A stretch of 5,261 nt of DNA, from assembly GCA_009840695.1 (NCBI GenBank), contig VXNG01000024.1:1-5261 (forward strand), given 5' to 3'. Both the position numbers and the translations under genes were made by a program. Each line of letters begins with the position of its first letter. Position 1 is the stretch's first letter. Below, piece by piece: positions 1 to 5,261 of this stretch. The notes under the pieces are model-generated. The model saw nothing but the letters and a program-made list of their open reading frames with translations. It did not search any database and was not told where the DNA came from. This stretch comes from Acidimicrobiaceae bacterium (GTDB lineage Bacteria > Actinomycetota > Acidimicrobiia > Acidimicrobiales > Aldehydirespiratoraceae).

Positions 1-753
1 GATTGGTTCGGCAACGTCCAGTTCCGCCAGGCTGTGGCCCACAGCATCGACAAGAGCGCCATCATCGACGACGTCCAGCACGGCCTCGGCTACCCGCAGT
101 GGTCCTCCGTGAGCCCCTCGGCCGGCGACTTCCACAATCCGGATGTCAGGCGCTACCCCTACGACCTTGAAAAGGCCAACGCGATCCTCGACAGCCTTGG
201 CTGGACAGACACCGACGGCGACGGGACCCGCGAGGACTCCGACGGCAACGCGATCGAGTTCAAGCTGGTGACCAACACGGGCAACAGCGTGCGGCAGGAG
301 GTCACCCAGATCATCCAGCAGGGAATGGAGGATCTGGGGCTCAAGGTGGACTACGAGGCGATCGACTTCGGCGAGCTCGTCGGCCAACTTGTCAGCACCT
401 ACGACTGGGAGGCCGTCGTCATCGGCTTCACCGGAGGCCCCGACCCCTACAGCGGGATCACCCTCTGGCACAGCACCGGGGACCTGCACCTGTGGTACCC
501 CAACCAGCCCGAGCCGGCCACCGACTGGGAAGCCGAGATCGACGCGATGTACATATTGGGAAGCCAGGAGCTCGACCACGCTACGCGGGTGCGGTACTAC
601 CTGAACGCCCAGGAGATAGCGGCCGCCAACGTGCCCCTCATCTACACGACCCTGTCCGAGCGGCTCACCGCCACCCGAAACGTCTTCGGCAACACCACGC
701 CCACCCTGTACGCGCTGTGGGACATCCGCTACCTGTACCGGACCGACCAGTAG
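1..753 (+). CDS. ABC transporter substrate-binding protein, family 5 (peptide/nickel type), C-terminal part
   Basis: This is the C-terminal 250 residues of an extracellular solute-binding protein that would capture a peptide-like ligand for an ABC importer. The reading frame is open from the first base, so the true start, the signal peptide or lipobox and roughly the first half of the protein lie upstream (family members are usually 500-600 residues). Family hallmarks, numbered from the first visible codon, are N5-V-x-x-R-Q-A-V-A-H-S-I-D-K18, the classic SBP_bac_5 helix; the 'LGW' plus DTDGDG acidic loop at 66-75, common in this family; and the GGPDPYSG segment at 145-152 followed by a Trp-rich stretch and NQ at 169-170. 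The protein ends in TAG at 751-753. The next gene starts 42 bp later, so co-transcription is likely. The permease and ATPase genes are not in the window and may lie upstream. The ligand cannot be told from this fragment; oligopeptide, dipeptide, opine or glycoside ligands are all possible. Confidence 0.93.
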   Translation, partial: DWFGNVQFRQAVAHSIDKSAIIDDVQHGLGYPQWSSVSPSAGDFHNPDVRRYPYDLEKANAILDSLGWTDTDGDGTREDSDGNAIEFKLVTNTGNSVRQEVTQIIQQGMEDLGLKVDYEAIDFGELVGQLVSTYDWEAVVIGFTGGPDPYSGITLWHSTGDLHLWYPNQPEPATDWEAEIDAMYILGSQELDHATRVRYYLNAQEIAAANVPLIYTTLSERLTATRNVFGNTTPTLYALWDIRYLYRTDQ

Positions 754-795
754 CCCGCGAGGACTGACCGCTCGCCGGCCTCTAGAGTCCAGGCC

Positions 796-2538
796 ATGTA
801 CGACCTCAAGATCAGCGGTGGTCTGGTTGTCGATGGCACGGGCGAACCGCCTCGCCACGCCGATGTAGGGGTGGTTGGCGACAAGATCGTGGCTGTCGAC
901 CCGGAGTTGCCGGGCGACGCGGCACGCACCATCGACGCTTCTGACCAGATCGTCACTCCCGGCTTCGTCGACGTGCACACCCACTACGACGGCCAGGCCA
1001 CCTGGGACGACCTGCTCGAGCCCAGTTCGGGCCACGGGGTGACCACGGTTGTCATGGGCAACTGCGGAGTGGGCTTCGCGCCGGTCCGCCCTGGAACCGA
1101 GGAGTGGCTGATCCAGCTGATGGAGGGTGTGGAGGACATCCCCGGAGCCGCGCTCTCGGAAGGGATCACATGGGGCTGGGAGTCCTTCGGCGACTACCTC
1201 GATGCCCTCGACGGCCATAGCTGGGCCATCGATGTGGGAACCCAGGTTCCCCACGGGGCGGTGCGGGCCTACGTGATGGGCGAACGGGGCGCCCGCAACG
1301 AGCCGGCTGACACCGATGAGATTGCCCGCATGGAGCACATCGTGGCCGAAGCGGTGTCCGCCGGCGCGCTGGGAGTGTCGACATCGCGCACCCTCGCCCA
1401 CAAGGCCATGGACGGCGAGCCCGTGCCGGGAACGTTCGCGGCCACCGACGAGCTGTTCGGCCTGGGCCGCGGGCTGCGCGACGGCGGGGGAGGAGTCTTC
1501 GAGCTTGCTCCAGTGGGATCGGCGGGCGAGGACATCGTCAAGCCGCGCTCCGAAGTCGAGTGGATGAGACGGCTGTCGGCCGAGATCGACCAGCCGGTCA
1601 GCTTCGCCCTGCTGCAAGTGCCTGCCGCACCCGATCTGTGGCGGGAGCTGATGGAGGTGTCCCTACAGGCTGTGGAGGAGGGCGCGCAGTTGTATCCGCA
1701 GGTCGCGGGACGGCCCTTCGGCCTGCTGGCGGGCTGGCAGACCAGTCACCCCTTCATGCGGCGCCCGACCTATCGCGCCACCGAACACCTCGGAATCGAA
1801 GAGCGCATCGAGAGGCTGCGAGATCCGGACGTGCGGGCCGCCATCCTGTCCGAATCCGACGGCGAGCGCCGGGGCGGGATGCACGAGGGCGTCGGCTCGC
1901 TGGTCGCCCGGATGCTCGATCAGCTGTACGTGCTCGGCAACCCTCCCGACTACGAGCCGAGGCCCGACCGCTCGATCACGGCCATCGCAGCCGCAGCCGG
2001 AGTCGACATGGCCGACGCCGCCTACGACGCCTTCTGCGCCGAGGACGGCCGTGCCCTGCTGATGGTGCCGCTGTTCAACTATGTCGACGGCACCCACGAC
2101 GTGATCCGCGAGCAACTGACCCATCCCCGCGCCGTGGTCGGCCTCTCCGATGGCGGCGCCCACTGCGGTCTGATCTGCGACGCCTCGATGCCGACCACGA
2201 TGATCAGCCACTGGACCAGGGACCGCAGCCGGGGCGACCAGCTGCCGCTCGAATTGGTGGTGCGCAAGCAGACGCAGGACACCGCCGCCCTGTTCGGCCT
2301 CAATGATCGGGGCGTGGTGGCGCCGGGCAAGCGAGCCGACCTGAATGTCATCGACCACGCCAGGATCAGCCTTCGAACGCCCCGTCTGGTGCACGACTTG
2401 CCCGCCGGGGGCCGGCGCCTGCTGCAACACGCCGACGGCTACACGGCCACCATCGTGGCCGGCGAGCAGACCCGCGCCGATGGCGTCGACACCGGGGCCC
2501 GGCCCGGTCGCCTGGTTCGGGGCCGCCGCGCCGCCTGA
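796..2538 (+). CDS. Amidohydrolase of the N-acyl-D-amino-acid deacylase (D-aminoacylase-like) family
   Basis: This 580-residue, probably cytoplasmic metal-dependent hydrolase would cleave an amide bond such as that of an N-acyl-D-amino acid. The N-terminal strand [11 protein letters not shown] (7-17) and the C-terminal segment ending in [12 protein letters not shown] and [11 protein letters not shown] form the split beta-sandwich around a TIM barrel. Metal-site residues seen are H61-T-H63 (in [10 protein letters not shown]), C90 (in GNCGVG) and D452 (in GLSDGGAH). The H61-to-C90 spacing of 29 equals that between H67 and C96 in characterised D-aminoacylase, and D452 fits D366. The 'SHHK' signature that carries a zinc-binding His in that enzyme is not visible; the corresponding strand appears to read FELAPVG (235-241). 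The protein is also longer than classical D-aminoacylases (about 480-500 residues). It therefore probably belongs to a divergent, largely uncharacterised actinobacterial subfamily, and its exact substrate is unknown. ATG 796 is the first possible start after the upstream in-frame stop at 751-753. No good Shine-Dalgarno precedes it; GAGGA at 759-763 is too far away. Confidence 0.9.
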   Translation: MYDLKISGGLVVDGTGEPPRHADVGVVGDKIVAVDPELPGDAARTIDASDQIVTPGFVDVHTHYDGQATWDDLLEPSSGHGVTTVVMGNCGVGFAPVRPGTEEWLIQLMEGVEDIPGAALSEGITWGWESFGDYLDALDGHSWAIDVGTQVPHGAVRAYVMGERGARNEPADTDEIARMEHIVAEAVSAGALGVSTSRTLAHKAMDGEPVPGTFAATDELFGLGRGLRDGGGGVFELAPVGSAGEDIVKPRSEVEWMRRLSAEIDQPVSFALLQVPAAPDLWRELMEVSLQAVEEGAQLYPQVAGRPFGLLAGWQTSHPFMRRPTYRATEHLGIEERIERLRDPDVRAAILSESDGERRGGMHEGVGSLVARMLDQLYVLGNPPDYEPRPDRSITAIAAAAGVDMADAAYDAFCAEDGRALLMVPLFNYVDGTHDVIREQLTHPRAVVGLSDGGAHCGLICDASMPTTMISHWTRDRSRGDQLPLELVVRKQTQDTAALFGLNDRGVVAPGKRADLNVIDHARISLRTPRLVHDLPAGGRRLLQHADGYTATIVAGEQTRADGVDTGARPGRLVRGRRAA

Positions 2539-2543
2539 GGGAG
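2537..2543 (+). promoter_or_regulatory. Shine-Dalgarno of the SDR gene, overlapping the upstream stop
   Basis: GAGGGAG lies 4 bases before ATG 2548, and its first two bases belong to the TGA stop (2536-2538) of the amidohydrolase gene. A ribosome finishing the amidohydrolase would sit on this site, so translational coupling is likely. It also fixes ATG 2548 as the start. Confidence 0.7.
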
Positions 2544-2547
2544 CGTC

Positions 2548-3459
2548 ATGGGCGTCTGCGACGAACGGGTGGTGATCGTCACCGGCGCGGGAAGAGGGCT
2601 GGGCCGGGCCCACGCCCTGGCCTTCGCCGCCGAGGGCGCCCATGTGCTGGTCAACGACCTGGGTGCTGCCAGTGACGGATCGCAGCCCGGCTCGGACGAC
2701 GCCGCAACCGCGGTGGTGGACGAGATCGTCGCCGCGGGCGGCTCGGCTGCCGTCAACCATGCCGATGTGGCCGACTGGGACCAGGCGGGCGCTCTGGTGG
2801 GGCAGGCGGTCGACACTTGGGGCCGACTGGACACGCTGGTTTGCAACGCGGGGTTCCTGCGCGACCGGATGCTGGTCAACATGAGCGAGCAGGAGTGGGA
2901 CGCGGTCGTGCGGGTACACCTGAAGGGCCACTTCGCGCCGGCACGCCACGCGGTCGCCCACTGGCGGGAGCGCCAGAAGGCCTCCGGCGGCGAGACACCG
3001 GCCGCCCGGATCGTCAACACGTCGTCGGGAGCGGGCCTGATGGGATCCATCGGCCAGGGCAACTATGTCGCGGCGAAGGCCGCCATCGCGGCGCTGACGA
3101 TCCAGCAGGCCGCGGAGTGGGGCCGCTACGGCGTTCTCGCCAATGCCATCGCACCCGACGCCCGCACCCGCATGACGGCGGTGATTCCCGGCTACCCCGA
3201 GCAGCCCACCGAGGGTTGGGATCCCAAGGATCCCGCCAATGTCTCGCCTCTGGTCGTGTGGCTCGGAAGCGCGGACTGCGATGTCTCCGGGAGGGTTTTC
3301 GAGTGCACCGGAGGTCAGCTCAATGTGTGCGACGGGTGGCAGCACGGACCGGTGATCTCGGTGGAGGAGCGGCCGATGACAGTGGCTGAGGCCGCGGACC
3401 TGGCCCGCCGCTCCATTGCAGCTGAGAGACCTCCCGCTGCGGTCTACGGCACCCGTTAA
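2548..3459 (+). CDS. Short-chain dehydrogenase/reductase, (3R)-hydroxyacyl-CoA dehydrogenase-like
   Basis: This is a 303-residue, probably cytoplasmic NAD(P)-dependent oxidoreductase interconverting a hydroxyl and a keto group. The Rossmann cofactor motif is T12-G-A-G-R-G-L-G19. D37 in VNDLG follows the second strand, where an acidic residue usually means NAD(H) preference. The structural motif is N100-A-G102. The catalytic set is S160, Y173 and K177 (NYVAAKAA), with the usual 13-residue Ser-to-Tyr distance. The fourth member of the classical tetrad, an Asn in helix 4, is replaced by H124 in VRVHLKGHF. As I recall, this variant is frequent in actinobacterial SDRs related to the dehydrogenase domain of multifunctional beta-oxidation enzymes, as is the VNDLG motif with the long acidic insert after it. 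The C-terminus is about 45 residues longer than a FabG-sized SDR and ends in a charged helix-like tail. The gene follows the amidohydrolase by 9 bp in the same frame, so it is very likely in the same operon. It may oxidise a hydroxyacyl-CoA or a hydroxylated side chain of the pathway substrate; the substrate itself cannot be read. Confidence 0.93.
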   Translation: MGVCDERVVIVTGAGRGLGRAHALAFAAEGAHVLVNDLGAASDGSQPGSDDAATAVVDEIVAAGGSAAVNHADVADWDQAGALVGQAVDTWGRLDTLVCNAGFLRDRMLVNMSEQEWDAVVRVHLKGHFAPARHAVAHWRERQKASGGETPAARIVNTSSGAGLMGSIGQGNYVAAKAAIAALTIQQAAEWGRYGVLANAIAPDARTRMTAVIPGYPEQPTEGWDPKDPANVSPLVVWLGSADCDVSGRVFECTGGQLNVCDGWQHGPVISVEERPMTVAEAADLARRSIAAERPPAAVYGTR

Positions 3460-3500
3460 CACTAACTTCAGCCGGGGTTCTCCGATTTCCCAAAAAAAAT

Positions 3501-3544
3501 CTGTGACAAAAATGTGACAAACCGGTGACGGTGGTGTAACCTGA
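3501..3544 (+). repeat. Four GTGAC-type boxes at exact 11-bp spacing
   Basis: GTGAC occurs at 3503-3507, 3514-3518 and 3525-3529, and a one-mismatch copy GTAAC at 3536-3540. All starts are exactly 11 bases apart. The first two units are nearly identical (TGTGACAAA at 3502 and at 3513), and the later ones keep only the core. A spacing of about one helical turn places the cores on the same face of the DNA, as in operator arrays bound by cooperating regulators. The boxes also resemble -35 hexamers, so some of them may simply be promoter elements. The regulator is unknown. Confidence 0.6.
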
Positions 3545-3554
3545 TCAATAGGAC
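3514..3554 (+). promoter_or_regulatory. Two overlapping sigma70-type promoter candidates for the ligase gene
   Basis: Candidate 1 has -35 GTGACA (3514-3519, five of six matches to TTGACA), a 17-base spacer and -10 TAACCT (3537-3542, fitting the actinobacterial TANNNT pattern). Candidate 2 has -35 GTGACG (3525-3530), an 18-base spacer and -10 TAGGAC (3549-3554). An A-rich stretch upstream (3492-3512) could act as an UP-like element. Both -35 boxes are members of the 11-bp GTGAC array, so a factor bound there would compete with or assist RNA polymerase. A start near 3549 or 3561 would leave an untranslated leader of about 205-215 bases. This rests on pattern matching only. Confidence 0.45.
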
Positions 3555-3561
3555 CCGGGTC
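3552..3561. other. 10-bp perfect palindrome at the predicted transcription start
   Basis: GACCCGGGTC is self-complementary over all ten bases and lies at or just after the predicted -10 boxes. A small palindrome here could be an operator half-pair or chance in GC-rich DNA. TGATCA at 3542-3547 is a second, shorter palindrome next to it. Confidence 0.3.
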
Positions 3562-3571
3562 TGAACGACAA

Positions 3572-3590
3572 GATCCGCCAGAACCGGATC
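3572..3590 (+). other. Small hairpin in the predicted leader
   Basis: GATCCG (3572-3577) and CGGATC (3585-3590) are perfectly complementary around a 7-base loop (CCAGAAC). The 6-bp stem is not followed by a T run, so it is not a classical terminator. It may be a minor element of leader structure. Confidence 0.35.
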
Positions 3591-3616
3591 CACAATCCCC
3601 CCCTCCAGGGACCGTG

Positions 3617-3649
3617 CGGAGCCCGCCAGTTTGGCGCTGGCGGGCTCCG
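3617..3649 (+). other. Strong 13-bp hairpin
   Basis: CGGAGCCCGCCAG (3617-3629) is the exact reverse complement of CTGGCGGGCTCCG (3637-3649), with a 7-base loop (TTTGGCG). The stem is perfect and has eleven G-C pairs out of thirteen. No T tract follows, so Rho-independent termination in the usual form is not supported, though it could end the SDR transcript, protect its 3' end or stall polymerase in the ligase leader. Its right arm lies inside the first copy of the 31-bp direct repeat. Confidence 0.6.
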
Positions 3650-3662
3650 GCGCGCGGTACGC
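3632..3662 (+). repeat. 31-bp direct repeat, copy 1
   Basis: Bases 3632-3662 are identical to 3701-3731 over 31 positions, and the match extends to 34 bases with one mismatch (3629-3662 against 3698-3731). The unit begins TGGCGCTGGCGGGCTCCG and ends GCGGTACGC. Its core also appears alone as GGCGGGCTCCG at 3664-3674, and inverted as CGGAGCCCGCC at 3617-3627. It is non-coding and looks like a dispersed or locally duplicated GC-rich repeat. Confidence 0.85.
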
Positions 3663-3663
3663 A

Positions 3664-3674
3664 GGCGGGCTCCG
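3664..3674 (+). repeat. Partial copy of the repeat core
   Basis: GGCGGGCTCCG here repeats the core of the 31-bp unit (also at 3639-3649 and 3708-3718). With the two bases before it, CAGGCGGGCTCCG matches the 13-base hairpin arm at 12 of 13 positions. It sits directly after copy 1, so it may be a decayed or truncated unit. Confidence 0.55.
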
Positions 3675-3700
3675 CTGAGGTGTGGCTGCGCCCCCACGTC

Positions 3701-3731
3701 TGGCGCTGGCGGGCTCCGGCGCGCGGTACGC
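3701..3731 (+). repeat. 31-bp direct repeat, copy 2
   Basis: This is the second identical copy of the unit at 3632-3662, offset by 69 bases. Unlike copy 1 it has no adjacent inverted arm, but the arm at 3617-3629 could pair with its CTGGCGGGCTCCG (3706-3718) over the full 13 bp as an alternative fold. It ends 34 bases before the ligase start codon, so such pairing would leave the Shine-Dalgarno GGAG (3754-3757) just outside the helix. Confidence 0.85.
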
Positions 3732-3765
3732 TCCATGCCTCTTCGATCCACCCGGAGCGACGTGC

Positions 3766-5261
3766 ATGAGTGAGCCGATCTACGACGCCCGATCTTTCTG
3801 GGATCTGCTCTGCCGGCGTGTCGCGGCCACGCCCGATACAAGGATGCTCATCGATGACTCGGGTCGCTCTCTGACCTTCGCCGAGTTCCGGGACCAGTCT
3901 GAACGGGTGGCGGCCGGTCTGCAGGATCTGGGCGTCGGGGAGGGAACGCCGGTCACTTGGATTCTGCCCACCCGCATCGAGACCGTGCTGCTGAGCTTCG
4001 CCCTCAGCCGTCTGGGTGCGGTACAGAACCCGATCATCCACATCTACCGGCGTCGCGAGGTCGAGTTCTGCATACGGCAGACGGAGGCCGAGCTGGTCGT
4101 GCATCCGGGCGCCTGGAGCGGTTTCGACTACGGCGGCATGGTTGACGAGATAGTCGCGGGGCTCGACTACGAAGTTCGGACGCTCGCCGGCTACGACACC
4201 CTTCCCGAAGGTGACCCTGCCACTCTGCCGCCGGTGTCCGACCTTACCGGCGCCGAAGCGGTGCGCTGGCTGTACTACACCTCGGGAACGACATCCGACC
4301 CCAAGGGAGTGAAGCACACGGACGGGTCGCTGATTGCCGGCGGGATCGGGCTGGCGCGAGCGTTGGACATGAGCGAGGACGATGTCGGCTCCATCGCCTT
4401 CCCCTATGCCCACATCGGTGGACCCGACTACATGGTCACGATGCTCGCGGCCGGGTTCGGCGCGATTCTCGTCGAGCGCTTCGACCCGGCTGCCGCGGTC
4501 CTGGCCTACGCCCTTCACGGTGTGACCATGGCCGGCGGCTCGACGGCGTTCTACCAGATGTTCCTTGAGGAGGACCGCAAGGCACGGGAGTCGACCGGCC
4601 GCCCGGCAATGCCCGCCCTGCGAGTGCTGTCGGGCGGGGGCGCACCTAAACCGCCCGAGATCTATTTCCGGGTGAAGGAGCAGATGGGTGTACCCGTGGC
4701 CCACGGCTACGGCATGACCGAGTGCCCGATGATCTCCCAGGGCTCGCCCGGTGACAGTGACAACCAGCTGGCATACACCGACGGGCGCCCGGTCCACGGC
4801 TGCGAGGTTTCGATAGTGGCAGTGGCTCCCGACGGCGGCGAGGCTCCCGCTCCCGCCGGAGTCCAGGGCGAGGTCAGGGTGAGAGGCCCGATGCTGTTCT
4901 CGGGCTACACCGATCCCACCCTCGACAAGGGGGCATTCGACGCCCGGGGCCGTTTCCGCACCGGGGACCTGGGAGTGCTTGGCACCGACGGGCACCTGAC
5001 GCTGACCGGACGGGTGAAGGACATCATCATCCGCAAAGGTGAGAACATCTCCGCCAAGGAGATCGAGGACGTGCTGTACGCCCACCACAAGGTGGGGTCT
5101 GTCGCGGTCATCGGACTGACAGACCGCAAGCGAGGCGAGAGGGTCTGCGCGGTGATCGAGACTGCACCCCATTCGGACGATCTGACCTTCGAGGAGATGG
5201 TTGAGACCTGCCTGGCAGCCGGCCTGGCCCGCCAGAAGGTTCCCGAGCAGCTCGAGATCCA
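3766..5261 (+). CDS. Acyl-CoA synthetase / AMP-dependent acid-CoA ligase (AliA-like), 3' end cut off
   Basis: This enzyme adenylates a carboxylic acid with ATP and transfers it to CoA. The 498 visible residues run off the window end. The frame has no stop from ATG 3766, which is preceded by GGAG at 3754-3757 with an 8-base gap. Adenylate-forming core motifs in order are the P-loop Y171-T-S-G-T-T-S-D-P-K-G181 followed by VKHT; the substrate-pocket motif FPYAHIGG (212-219); SGGGAPKPPE (289-298); HGYGMTE (313-319); RTGDLG (398-403), whose Asp binds the ribose; and the hinge GRVKDIIIRKGENISAKEIE (415-434). The terminal lysine motif (PxxxxGKxxR) should follow about 40 residues after the window end; a full length near 540 is expected. 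The P-loop and 'AHIGG' resemble cyclohexanecarboxylate-CoA ligases (AliA type), which are often annotated in actinobacteria, but medium-chain acyl-CoA or aryl-acid ligase activity is equally possible. The gene is separated from the SDR by 306 bp and probably has its own promoter. Confidence 0.92.
   Translation, partial: MSEPIYDARSFWDLLCRRVAATPDTRMLIDDSGRSLTFAEFRDQSERVAAGLQDLGVGEGTPVTWILPTRIETVLLSFALSRLGAVQNPIIHIYRRREVEFCIRQTEAELVVHPGAWSGFDYGGMVDEIVAGLDYEVRTLAGYDTLPEGDPATLPPVSDLTGAEAVRWLYYTSGTTSDPKGVKHTDGSLIAGGIGLARALDMSEDDVGSIAFPYAHIGGPDYMVTMLAAGFGAILVERFDPAAAVLAYALHGVTMAGGSTAFYQMFLEEDRKARESTGRPAMPALRVLSGGGAPKPPEIYFRVKEQMGVPVAHGYGMTECPMISQGSPGDSDNQLAYTDGRPVHGCEVSIVAVAPDGGEAPAPAGVQGEVRVRGPMLFSGYTDPTLDKGAFDARGRFRTGDLGVLGTDGHLTLTGRVKDIIIRKGENISAKEIEDVLYAHHKVGSVAVIGLTDRKRGERVCAVIETAPHSDDLTFEEMVETCLAAGLARQKVPEQLEI

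Larger units (their letters stand above)
3460..3765. other. Intergenic region between the SDR and the ligase gene
   Basis: These 306 bases hold no convincing gene. The first 90 or so are markedly AT-richer than the rest of the window and carry an A8 tract (3492-3499), shorter A runs at 3508-3512 and 3519-3521, four GTGAC-type boxes and promoter-like elements. The rest is GC-rich, with palindromes at 3542-3547 (TGATCA) and 3552-3561 (GACCCGGGTC), a C7 run at 3597-3603, two hairpins and a 31-bp direct repeat. If transcription starts near 3549-3562, the ligase mRNA has a structured leader of about 200 bases. No typical intrinsic terminator (GC hairpin followed by a T run) for the SDR operon is visible; the strong hairpin at 3617-3649 lacks the T tract. 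An open frame does cross the gap, but only in the antisense register of the flanking genes. Confidence 0.75.

Noticed and set aside
779..789. CCTCTAGAGTC just before the amidohydrolase start, identical to part of a common cloning-vector polylinker
   Set aside because: Only 11 bases match and the flanks do not continue the polylinker, while the coding frames on both sides are natural. It is best explained as chance.
777..795. GGCCT / AGGCC inverted repeat immediately before ATG 796
   Set aside because: The stem is only 5 bp with a 9-base loop. Such structures are frequent by chance in GC-rich DNA, and no T run or conserved context supports a function.
3617..3649. Calling the strong hairpin a Rho-independent terminator of the SDR operon
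   Set aside because: There is no T tract after the stem; the following bases are GC-rich. It also lies about 160 bases after the SDR stop and shares its arm with a repeat, so it is reported as a hairpin of unknown role.
3629..3731. A CRISPR array
   Set aside because: There are only two full copies of 31 bp with a 38-base spacer that itself contains a piece of the repeat, and no cas genes are in the window. The pattern fits a GC-rich dispersed or duplicated repeat better.
3468..3841. Small minus-strand open frames across the intergenic repeats (repeating 'RAPEPASA' and 'RAGARQRQT' peptides)
   Set aside because: The repeated peptides are just the translation of the 31-bp DNA repeat. They have no supporting ribosome binding site or family resemblance.
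1663..5172. A 1169-codon open frame on the minus strand spanning three genes and the intergenic region
   Set aside because: It lies in exact codon register with the plus-strand genes, so it would stop only at plus-strand TTA, CTA or TCA codons, which are very rare in this GC-rich DNA. Its translation is compositionally odd, without recognisable domains, while the plus-strand products have clear catalytic motifs.

Overview
The window is GC-rich DNA with one coding direction. It carries four plus-strand genes (the first and last cut by the window edges) and one non-coding gap of 306 bases. The G/C-ending codon use, the near absence of TTA/CTA/TCA codons, and the protein types point to a high-GC actinobacterium. 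The class Acidimicrobiia or a relative is my best guess, but it is an inference from style and not from a marker gene.

Layout: (1) 1-753, the C-terminal part of a family-5 extracellular solute-binding protein of a peptide-type ABC importer. (2) 796-2538, a complete 580-residue amidohydrolase of the N-acyl-D-amino-acid deacylase superfamily. (3) 2548-3459, a complete 303-residue short-chain dehydrogenase/reductase whose Shine-Dalgarno sequence overlaps the stop codon of the amidohydrolase. (4) 3460-3765, a non-coding gap. It begins AT-rich, with an array of four GTGAC-type boxes spaced exactly 11 bp apart and overlapping promoter-like elements. It continues into a GC-rich stretch with two hairpins and a 31-bp direct repeat. 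(5) 3766-5261, an acyl-CoA synthetase / AMP-dependent ligase, cut before its C-terminal catalytic lysine motif.

Working model (inference): genes 1-3 have short gaps (42 and 9 bp) and look like the end of one operon that imports and hydrolyses an amide- or acyl-amino-acid-like substrate, with a hydroxy/keto oxidoreduction step. The ligase has its own promoter region and probably activates a carboxylic acid to its CoA thioester. A small catabolic module of uptake, hydrolysis, CoA activation and oxidation is plausible, but the substrate cannot be read from the sequence.

The enzymes belong to known families. The least explained part is the intergenic region 3460-3765: the 11-bp-phased box array and the repeat/hairpin set, in which one left arm has three possible right-arm partners. 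I saw no RNA genes, CRISPR array, transposase or phage genes.
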